A stretch of 32,609 bases of DNA from Deltaproteobacteria bacterium Ga0077550 (GCA_001464385.1 LNFB01000360.1:1-32609), one strand, 5' to 3'; shown: positions 17,544 through 29,626, counted from the first letter of the stretch. The notes: generated from the sequence alone by a model not told the origin. Translations and numbers: made by a program.

Positions 17544-20339
17544 TCAGGGCGTGCGCTCGCGACACGTCTCCGCGATCACGACCCGCGCCTCGGCGAGCTC
17601 GCGATGCGCCCCATCGAGCGCCTCGGCGTCCGCCCACTCGATGCCCGCGGCGACCACCCGATCGGCCTCGGCGCAGGCGCCCTGCCGCACGAGGACCTCG
17701 GCCTCGTTCTGGTACGACATCGAGATGTGCGCCGCGTCGCGCGGGGCGTGGCGCTCGACGAGCGTCCGGCCGCGCCGTGCGTCGTCGAGGGCCCCGACCA
17801 GATCGCCCGCGTCCATCCGCGTGTAGCCGCGGGCGAGCAACGCCAGCCCGTGCGCCCCGTTGGGCTCGCTCACGTCGACCAGGATGCCGTCGTAGATCTC
17901 GAGCGCACGTCGCAGGTCACCGGCATCGCCCACGGCGTTGGCCAGGGTGACGACGCGACCGATGTGCTGGGGATTGTCGCGCCGCATGTGCAGCGCCCCG
18001 ATCGCGACCGATCGCTCGGCCGCCTCGACGGCGCCGGCGGCGTCCCCGAGGGCGCGGTAGATCTGCGAGCGCAGCATGGCGGCCGACGCGAGCCGTGGGT
18101 GGCCGGGACCGCCCCGACGCTCGAGCACCGCCTCCGCGACGGCGAGCTCGGCGAGGGCCTCGTCGAGCGCTCCGCGTCGCACCAGGCTCTGGGCGAGGTT
18201 CACCCGCGCCTCGGCGGTCGGTAGCGACTCCGGACCGCGCAGCTCGACGAACTGCGCGACGACCTCCTGTCGGTGCGCGAGGGCCTCGTCGTCGCGACCG
18301 AGCTGGTGGAGCATCTGCGCGAGGTTGGCCGTCGCCACCACGCAGCGCTCGCCGCAGCGGAGCGCGCGGCAGCGTGCGACGGCGTCGCCGAGCAGGCGCT
18401 CCGATGTCTCGAAGTCGTAGGCGAGGCCCGCGAGCATGGCTCGATCGGTCTCGACCTGGTGCGCCTCGCAGGGCTCGAGCTCCGCCCGCGCCAGGCTGGC
18501 GTCGGCGTCGCGCGCCCACCGTTCGGCGCCGTCGAGATCGTCGTCCTCGGCGAGGAGCAGCGCGGTGCGCATCGCTGCGAGCGCCGCGGTGCCGTGCTCG
18601 CCGAGCTCGCTCGCGGCGAAATAGGCCTCGGAGAAGCCCGCCCGCGCGAGCTCGGACTCGCCGAGGATGTCGTGCATGCGCGCGACCCGGAGCGACAGCC
18701 GCGCCGCGAGGGGGCGACCGAGCTCGCCCAGCGCCCGGGCCGCCTCGCGGGCGTCGAGCGCCGCGGCGAGCCCCGCGTCGGCCAAGTTGGCGTTCCACAG
18801 GGCGTCCGCGATCGTCTCGCGGTCGCGCACGGCGATCAGCCGGGGATCGGTCGCGTCTGCGCTCGCGGTGGCCTGTGCGCAAGCGGACGCCTGCGGCAAC
18901 GCAGCGACCGTGGCGTTCGCCTCGGCGGCGGCGCGCTCGTCGGACGCGAGCACCTCGACGGTCGTGACGAGCTGCGTGGTCACGTCGCGCAGACACGCGG
19001 CGGCGGCCGTCGGCGTCGCACCGCAGTGCTCGTCCAAGGCCACGTGCAGCGCGTCGACCTGACCGTCGAGCGCGGCCACGATGCGCAGCGCCTGCTCGCG
19101 CGAGCTGGCCACGCTCACCGAGGCCACCACGGCGCGCCGGGCGTCGGCATTCCAGGCCGCATCGATGCGCGCCCGATCGGCGCAGGCGACCCCGGGCTCG
19201 CCCCGCGACATCGCGCCCGCGAGGCCGAGCACGCCGAGCACCGTCGCGACGACGGCGGTGGCCGTGCGCCGGCGACGGGACGCCGGTCGCAGCTCGGCGA
19301 CGAGCGCACGCATCGATGGCCACCGCCCGTCGCGATCCGGCGCGAGGCCCCGCATGACCACGTCGAGCAGCCGACGTGGGACCTCGCGCCCGCCGACGGG
19401 CGGCTGGATCCGCCGCGCACGCTTCGCGGCGTACGCCTGGTCGAGGTCGCCGACGAACGGGCGCACGCCAGCGAGCGCCTCGTACAGCGCGACGCAGAAG
19501 GCGTACTGATCGCTGCCCGCGTCGGCCGCCTCGCCGCGGTGCTGCTCGGGCGACATGTACAGCGGCGTGCCGACGACGGTCCCCGCGTCGGTCAACGAGC
19601 CGGCGAGGGTCTCGATGAGCTCATCCGCGTCGAGCCGCTCGACGATCGCGCGCGCGTCGAGCCGCTCCGCGGGCCCACGCACGTCGCCACCCTCCGCCGC
19701 GCCGCGCCGCGCGAGCCCGAAGTCGCCGACGCGCACGCGCCCGTCGTCCCCGACCAACACGTTGGCCGGCTTGAAGTCGCGGTGCACGAGGCCCGCGTCG
19801 TGGGCCGCAGCGAGCCCGTGCGCCGCCTGCACGAACACCTCGAGGATCGCGTCGATGCGCCGCGGCGTCGCCAGCCACTGCGCGAGCGTCGAGCCCACGA
19901 CGAGCTCCATCACGATGTACACGCCCTCGTAGCGATCCTCGCCCGGGATCTCGTAGGTGCCGACGTCGAAGACCCCGACGACGTTCGGGTGCGAGAGGCG
20001 AGCGAGCGCCCGGGCCTCGCGCGCGAGCCGCTCGAGCTGGGCTCGCCCACGACCCGGTGCTCCCGCGCCGGTGTCGCCGCGGAGGAGCTTGATGGCCACC
20101 GCGCGCGAGAGCACCGGGTCGTCGGCGAGCCAGACCTGCCCCATCGCCCCCTCGCCCAGGACGCGCTCGAGCCGGTAACGATCGAGCCGTGGCGCGGACC
20201 ACGGCCGGTGCGCGGGCATGGGCCGGTGCTGCGTCAGCGACCCGGCCGGATCCCCAGGCGGCGGCACGAAGGCCGTCTGCCTCGAGCGGTCCTCGGTGCC
20301 CGGCGCGAGGGTCCCATCGTCCGGGGGCGGCCTCGGCAT
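17544..20339 (-). CDS. Ser/Thr protein kinase with C-terminal TPR-like region
   Basis: A 931-residue membrane protein. A Pro-rich N-terminal segment precedes the kinase domain (about residues 54-350): Gly loop GEGAMGQVW, catalytic K84 (VAIKLL), HRDFKPAN with D188, DFG at 206-208, and an APE equivalent in SPEQ, so it is expected to be active. An Arg-rich juxtamembrane stretch leads to one helix at about 360-377. The remaining 550 residues are Ala/Glu/Leu-rich helical repeats consistent with TPRs and would lie outside the cytoplasm if the helix spans the membrane. Such kinases with TPR C-termini are abundant in myxobacteria. The ATG at 20339 is preferred to one at 20399; GAGG lies just upstream but very close. 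It diverges from the polysaccharide genes across a 334-bp region. Confidence 0.9.
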   Translation of the reverse strand: MPRPPPDDGTLAPGTEDRSRQTAFVPPPGDPAGSLTQHRPMPAHRPWSAPRLDRYRLERVLGEGAMGQVWLADDPVLSRAVAIKLLRGDTGAGAPGRGRAQLERLAREARALARLSHPNVVGVFDVGTYEIPGEDRYEGVYIVMELVVGSTLAQWLATPRRIDAILEVFVQAAHGLAAAHDAGLVHRDFKPANVLVGDDGRVRVGDFGLARRGAAEGGDVRGPAERLDARAIVERLDADELIETLAGSLTDAGTVVGTPLYMSPEQHRGEAADAGSDQYAFCVALYEALAGVRPFVGDLDQAYAAKRARRIQPPVGGREVPRRLLDVVMRGLAPDRDGRWPSMRALVAELRPASRRRRTATAVVATVLGVLGLAGAMSRGEPGVACADRARIDAAWNADARRAVVASVSVASSREQALRIVAALDGQVDALHVALDEHCGATPTAAAACLRDVTTQLVTTVEVLASDERAAAEANATVAALPQASACAQATASADATDPRLIAVRDRETIADALWNANLADAGLAAALDAREAARALGELGRPLAARLSLRVARMHDILGESELARAGFSEAYFAASELGEHGTAALAAMRTALLLAEDDDLDGAERWARDADASLARAELEPCEAHQVETDRAMLAGLAYDFETSERLLGDAVARCRALRCGERCVVATANLAQMLHQLGRDDEALAHRQEVVAQFVELRGPESLPTAEARVNLAQSLVRRGALDEALAELAVAEAVLERRGGPGHPRLASAAMLRSQIYRALGDAAGAVEAAERSVAIGALHMRRDNPQHIGRVVTLANAVGDAGDLRRALEIYDGILVDVSEPNGAHGLALLARGYTRMDAGDLVGALDDARRGRTLVERHAPRDAAHISMSYQNEAEVLVRQGACAEADRVVAAGIEWADAEALDGAHRELAEARVVIAETCRERTP

Positions 20340-20400
20340 CGCCTCGCGACCGTAGCATGGGCCCCTGTTGCGGCGACTCGCCGCTGCGGGTGTGCCCACG

Positions 20401-20416
20401 GGTCGACCAGTGGTCG
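20401..20416. promoter_or_regulatory. palindromic element with GGTCGACC core (copy 1)
   Basis: GGTCGACC (20401-20408) is a perfect 8-bp palindrome and overlaps a second symmetric element, CGACCA-G-TGGTCG (20404-20416). The same octamer recurs at 20608-20615. It lies 62 bp upstream of the kinase start on the other strand and about 260 bp upstream of the Wzc-like gene. Confidence 0.35.
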
Positions 20417-20504
20417 TCCGTTCAGCGAGCCCCGCGCCATCGTCCCGCTCGGCCGCTCACAGATCGGCCCGGTCGGCGCCATGGCCACGGTCGGGGATGT
20501 CCTC

Positions 20505-20568
20505 GTCCCCAAGGCGCAGGTCCGGGACGGGCCGCGATGGGGACCGGGAGCCGGCCCGCCTTGGGGAC
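20505..20568. promoter_or_regulatory. long inverted repeat with 12-bp perfect arms
   Basis: GTCCCCAAGGCG (20505-20516) and its exact reverse complement CGCCTTGGGGAC (20557-20568) flank 40 bases. Inside are nested arms CGGGCCG (20528-20534) and CGGCCCG (20552-20558), the latter sharing two bases with the outer right arm. The two pairings are nearly exclusive, which would allow alternative RNA folds. The start of the Wzc-like gene is 105 bp downstream. Confidence 0.5.
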
Positions 20569-20605
20569 CTCTGTTGGTCCGCCCTGGTCCCCGCCCTTGG
20601 CCCCG

Positions 20606-20617
20606 AAGGTCGACCTT
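20606..20617. promoter_or_regulatory. 12-bp palindrome upstream of the Wzc-like gene (copy 2)
   Basis: AAGGTCGACCTT is a perfect 12-bp palindrome containing the GGTCGACC core seen at 20401. It is itself flanked by CTTGG (20596-20600) and CCAAG (20620-20624), making a larger interrupted dyad. It ends 56 bp before the Wzc-like start, a usual place for an operator or activator site. Confidence 0.4.
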
Positions 20618-20673
20618 TGCCAAGCTTGTTCCCACACCAGCCCGTGAACGCCCCGACCCACCCAGGCCCGCCG

Positions 20674-22884
20674 ATGCGGTCCGACGACGACGCTCCGCAC
20701 TCCGACGCGATCGCGCAGGTGCTCCGGGTCGTCGCGATCCTGAGGCGTCGGTGGTTGGTCGTGATGGTGACCACCGTGCTGGCGATCGCGTCCGCGGCGC
20801 TGGCGTTGACGATGATGCATCCGCGTTGGCGCGCCAGCGCGACGGTCGTGCTGCACATGACCGGCCCGCAGGTGCTCGACAAGGTGAAGGGCGTGGCCGA
20901 CGACGCCGACTCGCGGGTCATCGGCTACAAGGAGTACTACCAGACGCAGCGCACCATCATGCACAGCCGTGCGGTGGCCGAGCGCGCGCTGACCAAGCTC
21001 GGGCTCGCCAGCGATCCGGTGTTCCTCGGGATCGACGGCATCGAGTCGGAAGCCGAGCGCGTGGCGGTCGCGGCGACCATCGATCCGGTCGAGCGCCTGC
21101 GCGAGCTCGTGGTGATCGACGAGGTCCGCAACTCGCGGGTGATGGAGATCTCGTCCGAGTACCCCGACCCCGAGATTGCCCGCGAGATCGCCAACGCGAT
21201 CGCCGACGCGTACCTCGAGCACACCCGCTCGAGCCGGACCGACGTCGGCTCCGACGCCAAGGACGACATCGCCGAGGAGCGCAAGCGGTCCTACGCGGCG
21301 GTGCAGACCGCCGAGCGCGAGCTGCAGGACTTCAAGGACAAGTACGGCATCGCAGCCGCGACCCTGTCCGACCGCCAGGACGTCATCAACCAGGACATCA
21401 TGATCTGGTCGGGCCGCGCCAAGCAGGCCGAGGCCGAGCGGATCCAGCGCGAGCGCCTGCTCGAGCAGGCCCTGCGGCTGCACGCGGCCGGCAACATCGC
21501 CGCGTCGACCCTGCTGTCGGAGGACAAGCGGGCGCTGTTCGAGACGATGCGCCAGCAGGAGCTCGAGGCCGAGACCGCGTTCACGCAGGTCGACGAGGAG
21601 TACGGCCCCAAGCACGTCGAGCACCTGAAGGCCAAGCGCAAGCTCGACCTCGCGCGGGCCAAGCTGAAGCGCGAGGCCGACGACCTCATCGAGTCGCTGC
21701 GCGCCGACGTCGACGCCGCGATCGCCACCGAGAGCGACCTCAAGCGCAAGCTCGGCGGCGAGAACTCCCGGGCGGTGAAGCTGGGGGCCCACGAGCGGGA
21801 GTACAAGGAGCTCGACCGCGCGGCCCGGACCGCCGAGGAGAACTACCTGCTCATCGCCCGCCGCGACACCGAGATCGCGATGACCAACCGCGTGGAGGAC
21901 GAGGGCATCGAGATCCTCGACCGCGCCACCGTGCCGACCATCCCGGTGTTCCCGCGCAAGGCGCTGATGTTCGCGATCGCCATGGTCGCGGGCCTGTCGG
22001 TGGGCTCGCTGCTCGCCGTGGCCGTCGACTTCCGCGACCATCGCATCCGCGGCCTGCTCGACCTCGAGCGCGCGCTCGCCAGCTTCGGCGTGCCCGTGCT
22101 CGGCCAGCTCCCGCTGCTCGCGCCCGATACCCGGCTCGGGGTCGCCAACGCCCGCGCGCAGCGTCGCGCCCGCGATCTCTACTCGCACCTGTATCCGCAG
22201 TCGCTGATGGCCGAGCGCTGCCGCGGCATCCGCACCTCGCTGGCGTTCGCGCAGGGCACCAACGCGCTGCGCACGTTGATGGTCACCTCGCCCAATTCGT
22301 CCGAGGGCAAGAGCTCGACGGCGATGAACCTGGCCCTGTCGTTCTGTCAGGCCAGCAAGCGCGTGGTGATCATCGACGCCGACATGCGACGGCCGCGGAT
22401 CCACCAGGTGTTCGCTTCGGCCCGCGAGAAGGAGGGCGCCGGCCTGGCCGCGCTGCTCTCGGGGACCGCGAGCATGGACGAGGTCATCCTCGACGCGCCC
22501 GACGACGCCCCGACCGCCCTCAAGATCATCCCGTGCGGCGCGCTGCCGGCCAACCCGGCCGAGCTCCTCGACACCCCGGCGTTCCGCCGCGTGCTGTCCG
22601 AGCTGCGCGATCGCTTCGACATCGTCATCGTCGACACGCCGCCGGTGCTGCCGGTGACCGACCCGCTCATCATCGCCCGCGAGGTCGACGGCGTGATCCT
22701 CGTGACGCGCTGCGAGTCGACGACTCGCGGCGAGGTCCAGCGCTCGCTCGCCCAGCTCGCCAAGGGCGACACCAACCTGCTCGGGGTCGTGCTCAACGAG
22801 GTCGACGCCCGCCAGGAGCGCTACGCCTACAACTCGTCGTACTATACGTACCGAGCGAACGAGGCCGAGGGCGACGCGGTCTAG
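20674..22884 (+). CDS. polysaccharide co-polymerase / BY-type tyrosine autokinase (Wzc-like)
   Basis: A 736-residue inner membrane protein. Residues 1-100 hold a Wzz domain with the first helix (about 27-50). A long periplasmic coiled coil spans about 200-410, and a Pro-containing segment (VPTIPVFPRK) precedes the second helix (about 430-452). The cytoplasmic kinase domain has Walker A NSSEGKSS (K546), Walker A' VVIIDADMRRP (D568, D570) and Walker B IVIVDTPP (D654). The C-terminus has a Tyr cluster (ERYAYNSSYYTYRA), the autophosphorylation site of such enzymes. It should control chain length and export of a capsular or exopolysaccharide by cycles of Tyr phosphorylation. The ATG at 20674 was chosen; an in-frame GTG at 20644 is possible. 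The O-antigen-ligase-like gene follows after 38 bp. Confidence 0.93.
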   Translation: MRSDDDAPHSDAIAQVLRVVAILRRRWLVVMVTTVLAIASAALALTMMHPRWRASATVVLHMTGPQVLDKVKGVADDADSRVIGYKEYYQTQRTIMHSRAVAERALTKLGLASDPVFLGIDGIESEAERVAVAATIDPVERLRELVVIDEVRNSRVMEISSEYPDPEIAREIANAIADAYLEHTRSSRTDVGSDAKDDIAEERKRSYAAVQTAERELQDFKDKYGIAAATLSDRQDVINQDIMIWSGRAKQAEAERIQRERLLEQALRLHAAGNIAASTLLSEDKRALFETMRQQELEAETAFTQVDEEYGPKHVEHLKAKRKLDLARAKLKREADDLIESLRADVDAAIATESDLKRKLGGENSRAVKLGAHEREYKELDRAARTAEENYLLIARRDTEIAMTNRVEDEGIEILDRATVPTIPVFPRKALMFAIAMVAGLSVGSLLAVAVDFRDHRIRGLLDLERALASFGVPVLGQLPLLAPDTRLGVANARAQRRARDLYSHLYPQSLMAERCRGIRTSLAFAQGTNALRTLMVTSPNSSEGKSSTAMNLALSFCQASKRVVIIDADMRRPRIHQVFASAREKEGAGLAALLSGTASMDEVILDAPDDAPTALKIIPCGALPANPAELLDTPAFRRVLSELRDRFDIVIVDTPPVLPVTDPLIIAREVDGVILVTRCESTTRGEVQRSLAQLAKGDTNLLGVVLNEVDARQERYAYNSSYYTYRANEAEGDAV

Positions 22885-22922
22885 GACGCGGTCGGCCGCA
22901 CGCGGCCCCCGGACGGACGACG

Positions 22923-25292
22923 ATGGAAGAGGGCGAAGCGCCAGCGGGACCCGACGACGAGCCCGTCGAGCCGGCGGTCGGGACGTCGCGCCGGGTGAAA
23001 TCGACGCCGTGGTCGCGGATCCTCCTCGGCACCGCGATCATGCTGCCGGCGCTCGCGTTCGGCGGCGTTCACCCGCTGCTCGTCATCGCCTTCTGCGTGA
23101 TCGCGTGGGTGCTGTGGTTGCGGTTGTGCTGGCGCTCGCGGGCGGGCCTGCGGATCCCGGTGTGGGCTGGCCTCGGGCTGCTCGCCGCGGTCGCGACGCT
23201 GGTGCAGTGGCTCCCGCTGGGCGGCCTCCGCGAGGGGCTCGCCCCCGGGCTCGACGCGCTGGTCCGGGGCGCCCTCGTCGGCACCGACGTGGCCGGGCGC
23301 GAAGGCCTCAGCGTCGTCCCCGGCGACACCGGCCTCGAGGCGGCGCGGCTGTTCGCCCTGACCGCCGTGTTCGTCGCCGCCAGTCAGCTCTCGTGGCGCG
23401 TGACCGCGGGCTTCGTCGCCGTGCTCGGCAGCGCGGTGGCGCTGATCGGCTTCGCCCACGAGGCCGCGGGGCTCGACTCGATCTACGGCTGGTACGCGGC
23501 CCGCGACATCGATCGCTCGACGGTGCCGGCGCTGCTCGGGACGTTCGTCAACCCCAACCATCAGTCGGGTCTGTTGCTGCTGGGCATCTTCTGTGGCGTC
23601 GCGGTCGCGGCCGATCAGCACGCCCACGGCCTCGTCACCGCCGATCCCGGCCGCGTCGATCGCTACGGCGATCGATTCCTCGCGGCGATGGCCGGGGTCA
23701 CGCTGATGATCCCCGCGCTCGTGCTGTCGCTCTCCCGCGGCGCGCTCGTGGCGTTCTTGCTCCTCGGGCCGGTCGCCGCGTGGCTCGGGCTGCGCCGGCA
23801 AGGCGCGGGTCGACGGGCCCGTCGGCGCCGCGCCGAGCGGTTGTCCCCGGCGCGGATCATGGTGCTCGTCGGCGCGGTGTGCCTGTTCCTCCTGGTCGCG
23901 CAGCACGGGGCCTGGCGCGAGCTGGCCACGCTGTCGTCGGTCGCCGAGTCGTGGGGCGAGACGGATCACAAGATCGCCGCGGCCCGGCACGCGCTGACGC
24001 TGCTCGAGCTGTCGCCGACGCTCGGCATCGGCCGCGGCGCGTTCATCGATCTGTTCCCGGCGATGCGGGCCGATCCCACCCACGTGATCGCGACCCACCT
24101 CGAGTGCGCCCCCGCAGCGATGGTCGTCGAGTGGGGCCCGTACGTCGGCGGCGCGCTGCTGGTCGGCATGACGGCGTGGTGGTGCGCGGCGATGTTCCGC
24201 GGCCGCGGTGCGTCGGATCTGAGCGCCCGCCGCATCGTGCTGCTCGGCCTGCTCGCCGTGGCGCTGCAGAACACCGTCGACTTCTCGTTCGAGTTCCTCG
24301 GCGTCGCCGCGCCCGCGGTCGCCTTGGCCGGCGCGCTGTCGGCCGGGCCCACGCGCGGCGTCGCGCCGCGGCGGGCCGGGATCCTCGGGGGGCTCGTGCT
24401 GCTCGGCGCGATCGTGCTGGCCATCGTCTCGCGACCCGGCAGCCAGCTGCGGCGCGAGGAGAACAACGCCGCCCTCTTCGCTGGCACCGCGGACGCGGCG
24501 ATCGAGCTCCGCCGCCGCCCCCTCGACGGACGACTCCACGGCCTGCTCGCCCGCGACGCGGCCAAGCGCGCCGACTGGCCGACGGCGATCGCCCGCGCCG
24601 AGGTGGCCGTGCGCCTGCGGCCCGGCAGCGTCGACCCGTGGCTGATCCGGGGCATCGCGCTGCGCCAGGTCGGGCGCCGCGACGAGGGCGATCGCTCGAT
24701 CGCCGAGGGCCTCGCGCGCCTGCACGACCCGCCGAACGAGGCGCTGCTCGAGTGGCTGCTGCGCGAGTACCCGCGGCCCTCCGATCTCGCCGCGCTGACG
24801 CCGGCCGCCGCGGTGCCATGGCGGTTGCTCGTCGACGCGCTCGCCCCCGTCGCGCCGCAGCACGCCGACGCGATGGCGGCCGCGCGCGCGCGGGCCGAGC
24901 CGAACGATCCCGAGCCGCTGCGGATCCGCTTCGCCCTGGCGCTCGGCGCCCGCAACCCGGGGTTCGCGCTGCACCACGCGCGTCTGCTGCGGGCCGTCGC
25001 CCCGCAGGCCGCCGCGTCGCACCTGGCCGTCGCGCGGGCCTACGAAGCGATGGGACCCGAGCGCCTCTACGACGCCCGCGACTCCCTGTTGCTCGCGATC
25101 GCCGACGAGGCCTTCGCCGACCTCGCCGAGCGCGGCCTGCTCGAGCAGGAGCTCCTCGCGGTGCTGATCGAGCTGGGCGACGACGAGTCGCTCGCGCGCG
25201 CCCGCAAGCTGGTGCCGGATCTGCTGTCGCGGCCGGCGAGCCGACCGGCGCGCCGGCGCAGCGAAGAGCTGGTCGCGCAGCTGGGGCGATGA
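22923..25292 (+). CDS. Wzy/O-antigen ligase family protein with helical C-terminal repeats
   Basis: A 789-residue protein. About ten membrane helices lie between residues 33 and 515. The conserved Wzy_C signature of the O-antigen ligase/polymerase superfamily appears as GTFVNPNHQSG (T207-G216), and a large loop carries THLECAP and VEWGPYVGG, the other usual motif region. Residues about 530-789 are soluble and made of Ala/Leu/Arg-rich helical repeats resembling TPRs (WPTAIARAEVAVRLRPG, DPWLIRGIALRQVGRR). Family members join O-antigen or polymerise lipid-linked repeat units on the periplasmic face. With the Wzc-like gene directly upstream it is the likely polymerase or ligase of the same polysaccharide. 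The ATG follows GGACGGACG. No glycosyltransferases are in the window, so the locus is partial or dispersed. Confidence 0.9.
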   Translation: MEEGEAPAGPDDEPVEPAVGTSRRVKSTPWSRILLGTAIMLPALAFGGVHPLLVIAFCVIAWVLWLRLCWRSRAGLRIPVWAGLGLLAAVATLVQWLPLGGLREGLAPGLDALVRGALVGTDVAGREGLSVVPGDTGLEAARLFALTAVFVAASQLSWRVTAGFVAVLGSAVALIGFAHEAAGLDSIYGWYAARDIDRSTVPALLGTFVNPNHQSGLLLLGIFCGVAVAADQHAHGLVTADPGRVDRYGDRFLAAMAGVTLMIPALVLSLSRGALVAFLLLGPVAAWLGLRRQGAGRRARRRRAERLSPARIMVLVGAVCLFLLVAQHGAWRELATLSSVAESWGETDHKIAAARHALTLLELSPTLGIGRGAFIDLFPAMRADPTHVIATHLECAPAAMVVEWGPYVGGALLVGMTAWWCAAMFRGRGASDLSARRIVLLGLLAVALQNTVDFSFEFLGVAAPAVALAGALSAGPTRGVAPRRAGILGGLVLLGAIVLAIVSRPGSQLRREENNAALFAGTADAAIELRRRPLDGRLHGLLARDAAKRADWPTAIARAEVAVRLRPGSVDPWLIRGIALRQVGRRDEGDRSIAEGLARLHDPPNEALLEWLLREYPRPSDLAALTPAAAVPWRLLVDALAPVAPQHADAMAAARARAEPNDPEPLRIRFALALGARNPGFALHHARLLRAVAPQAAASHLAVARAYEAMGPERLYDARDSLLLAIADEAFADLAERGLLEQELLAVLIELGDDESLARARKLVPDLLSRPASRPARRRSEELVAQLGR

Positions 25293-25308
25293 CGGCGACG
25301 GTGACCGC

Positions 25309-26136
25309 TCAGCCCGCTTCGCCGACCACGATGTCGTCGACGAACAGATCCCCCGCCGCGCCGTCGGTGCGCGAGCTCCAGGCGTCGAGCGCGACGCCGC
25401 CGGCCTTGCCCTGCAGGCTCGGGGTCTGATCGGTGCGCTCGATCTGCCAGGCGGTGGGCTCGGCGTCGGCCTCGGGCCACATGCGCGCCTGGAGCCGCGT
25501 CGTGGTCGCGTCCTCCTGCACCACCCGCATGCGCGCGCGGTAGACCACGCCCGGCTCGATCGGCACCGCGACGGTGCCCTCGAGCTGCTGCTCGACGCCA
25601 CCGACCTCGCGCCAGATGCCGATGCCCGCGGGGTCGCGGAACGACTCGACGAACACGACGTAGCCCTCGCCCGGAGGATCCGTGGTCTGCAGGTGGCCGC
25701 CGTTCTGGCGCACGTAGCCGCCCACGCCCTGCGACGCGGCCTCGGTGAACTCGAAGCTGAACGCGATCTCGGCGTCGACGCACGGCGCGTCGATGCCCAC
25801 GCGCGCCAGCGAGTACGAGCTCGTCGTCGGGACCAGGCGACCGCGGCCGCCGACGACGTCGGCGATCGCGATGCCGCCGAGCTCGGTCCAGGGGGCGGGC
25901 CACTGCGCCGCGTCGCCGCCGTCGAAGGACTCGCTGACGGCACAGCCCGTGGGATCGCCGGTCACGTCGGCGGCCGTCGACATCGACGTGGGGCCGGCGC
26001 CCGTCGGATCGGTCGCGGCGGAGCCATCGCTGCTGCTGGTGCTGCTGTCGGCGGCTTCGTCGGGATCGCTGCCACACGCGAGCGGCGCTGCGGCCACCGT
26101 GAGGAGGATGCCCAGGGCCCGGGGCGAGGTCTGCAT
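25309..26136 (-). CDS. hypothetical lipoprotein with jellyroll-like domain
   Basis: A 275-residue lipoprotein. The ATG at 26136 starts MQTSPRALGILLTVAAAPLAC with Cys21; a Ser/Thr/Asp/Gly-rich spacer runs to about residue 65. The rest begins CAVSESFDGGDAAQWPAPWTELGG and ends AAGDLFVDDIVVGE. That frame, a FDG...W opening and a final F-V-D-D-I strand with aromatic-rich strands between, resembles concanavalin-like (LamG/DUF1080-type) carbohydrate or ligand binding domains. The resemblance is by pattern only. Its 3' end is 16 bp from that of the ligase-like gene; the two converge. Surface display and glycan binding are plausible but not shown. Confidence 0.75.
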   Translation of the reverse strand: MQTSPRALGILLTVAAAPLACGSDPDEAADSSTSSSDGSAATDPTGAGPTSMSTAADVTGDPTGCAVSESFDGGDAAQWPAPWTELGGIAIADVVGGRGRLVPTTSSYSLARVGIDAPCVDAEIAFSFEFTEAASQGVGGYVRQNGGHLQTTDPPGEGYVVFVESFRDPAGIGIWREVGGVEQQLEGTVAVPIEPGVVYRARMRVVQEDATTTRLQARMWPEADAEPTAWQIERTDQTPSLQGKAGGVALDAWSSRTDGAAGDLFVDDIVVGEAG

Positions 26137-26240
26137 GTGCCCCGAGCCTGGCAACGTCGGTGGCGCCTGTCCAGTCGATGCCCACGCCAGAGCTAGTCGC
26201 GTGGGCGTCGGCGCGCATCGGTGGTGCTACGCTGCCCTCG

Positions 26241-26579
26241 ATGACTCGACGGATCCGCGCATGCACACTCGGCGCCTCCCTCGCGCTCGCGGCGTGCACG
26301 GGCAAGCCGCTGCCCGCCGACAAGGCCGACTACGCCGGCCGCTGGCGCGGCCCTGGCGTCACCCTCGAGATCACGCCCGAGGGCCGCGCCCGCTACGACC
26401 GCGCCGAGGGCAACGGCCGCGTGCAGATCGACGGGCCGATCCAGGGCTTCGACGGCGACGACTTCGTCGTCGGCGTGATGGTGGTGACCACGAGCTTCGA
26501 CGTGACCGCACCGCCGACCGAGGCCAACGGCGTGTGGACGATGACCGTCGACGGCGTCCAGCTCACCCGCGCGCCCTGA
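26241..26579 (+). CDS. small hypothetical lipoprotein
   Basis: A 112-residue protein with a lipoprotein signal: MTRRIRACTLGASLALAAC, Cys19. The mature part (about 93 aa) looks like a small beta-barrel: YAGRWRGPGVTLEITPEGRARYDR, DGPIQGFDGDDFVVGVMV, and VWTMTVDGVQLTR, the kind of short lipocalin-like repeat strand pattern seen in small envelope proteins. I do not recognise a family. It diverges from the jellyroll-like lipoprotein gene across 104 bp and converges, with 21 bp between stops, on the ACP-FAAL fusion gene. Confidence 0.75.
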   Translation: MTRRIRACTLGASLALAACTGKPLPADKADYAGRWRGPGVTLEITPEGRARYDRAEGNGRVQIDGPIQGFDGDDFVVGVMVVTTSFDVTAPPTEANGVWTMTVDGVQLTRAP

Positions 26580-26600
26580 CGCGGTCTCCCGCGAACAGGG

Positions 26601-29495
<2,895 letters not shown>

Positions 29496-29626
29496 GCGGG
29501 CGAAGAGTATGCCGGGGACGTCGCGCACGGCCAGCCCCACCTACGGCGCGCGAGAGGCACGGAAGTCCTGAGTTGCGACCTCATCAGTGCGCCGGCTCAG
29601 CGCCCCGGCCGAGGACACTGCCGAGG

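Larger units (their letters stand above)
20340..20673. promoter_or_regulatory. 334-bp intergenic region with several inverted repeats
   Basis: The region separates the kinase (minus) from the Wzc-like gene (plus) and holds no credible gene; open frames in it lack family signals. It contains a long inverted repeat (20505-20568) and two palindromes with the core GGTCGACC (20401-20416 and 20606-20617), listed separately. No clear sigma-70 or sigma-54 hexamers were found. The amount of symmetry is high even for this GC content and suggests regulator binding or an RNA leader for the polysaccharide genes. Confidence 0.45.

Noticed and set aside
20234..20635. Minus-strand frame in the kinase/Wzc intergenic region
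   Set aside because: The product is Gly/Pro/Arg-rich with no signal or domain, and overlaps the kinase start; the region is better read as regulatory.
20590..20640. Sigma-54 promoter before the Wzc-like gene
   Set aside because: Several TTGG and TTGC strings occur, but none has the GG-to-GC spacing of a -24/-12 promoter.
18273..22922. Upstream extension of the O-antigen-ligase-like frame to over 2,300 residues
   Set aside because: It covers the kinase (antisense) and the Wzc-like gene in another frame; stop-free frames are common at this GC content.
22881..25943. Minus-strand frame of about 1,000 codons opposite the ligase-like gene
   Set aside because: Its product is low complexity, while the plus strand encodes membrane helices and the NPNHQSG motif.
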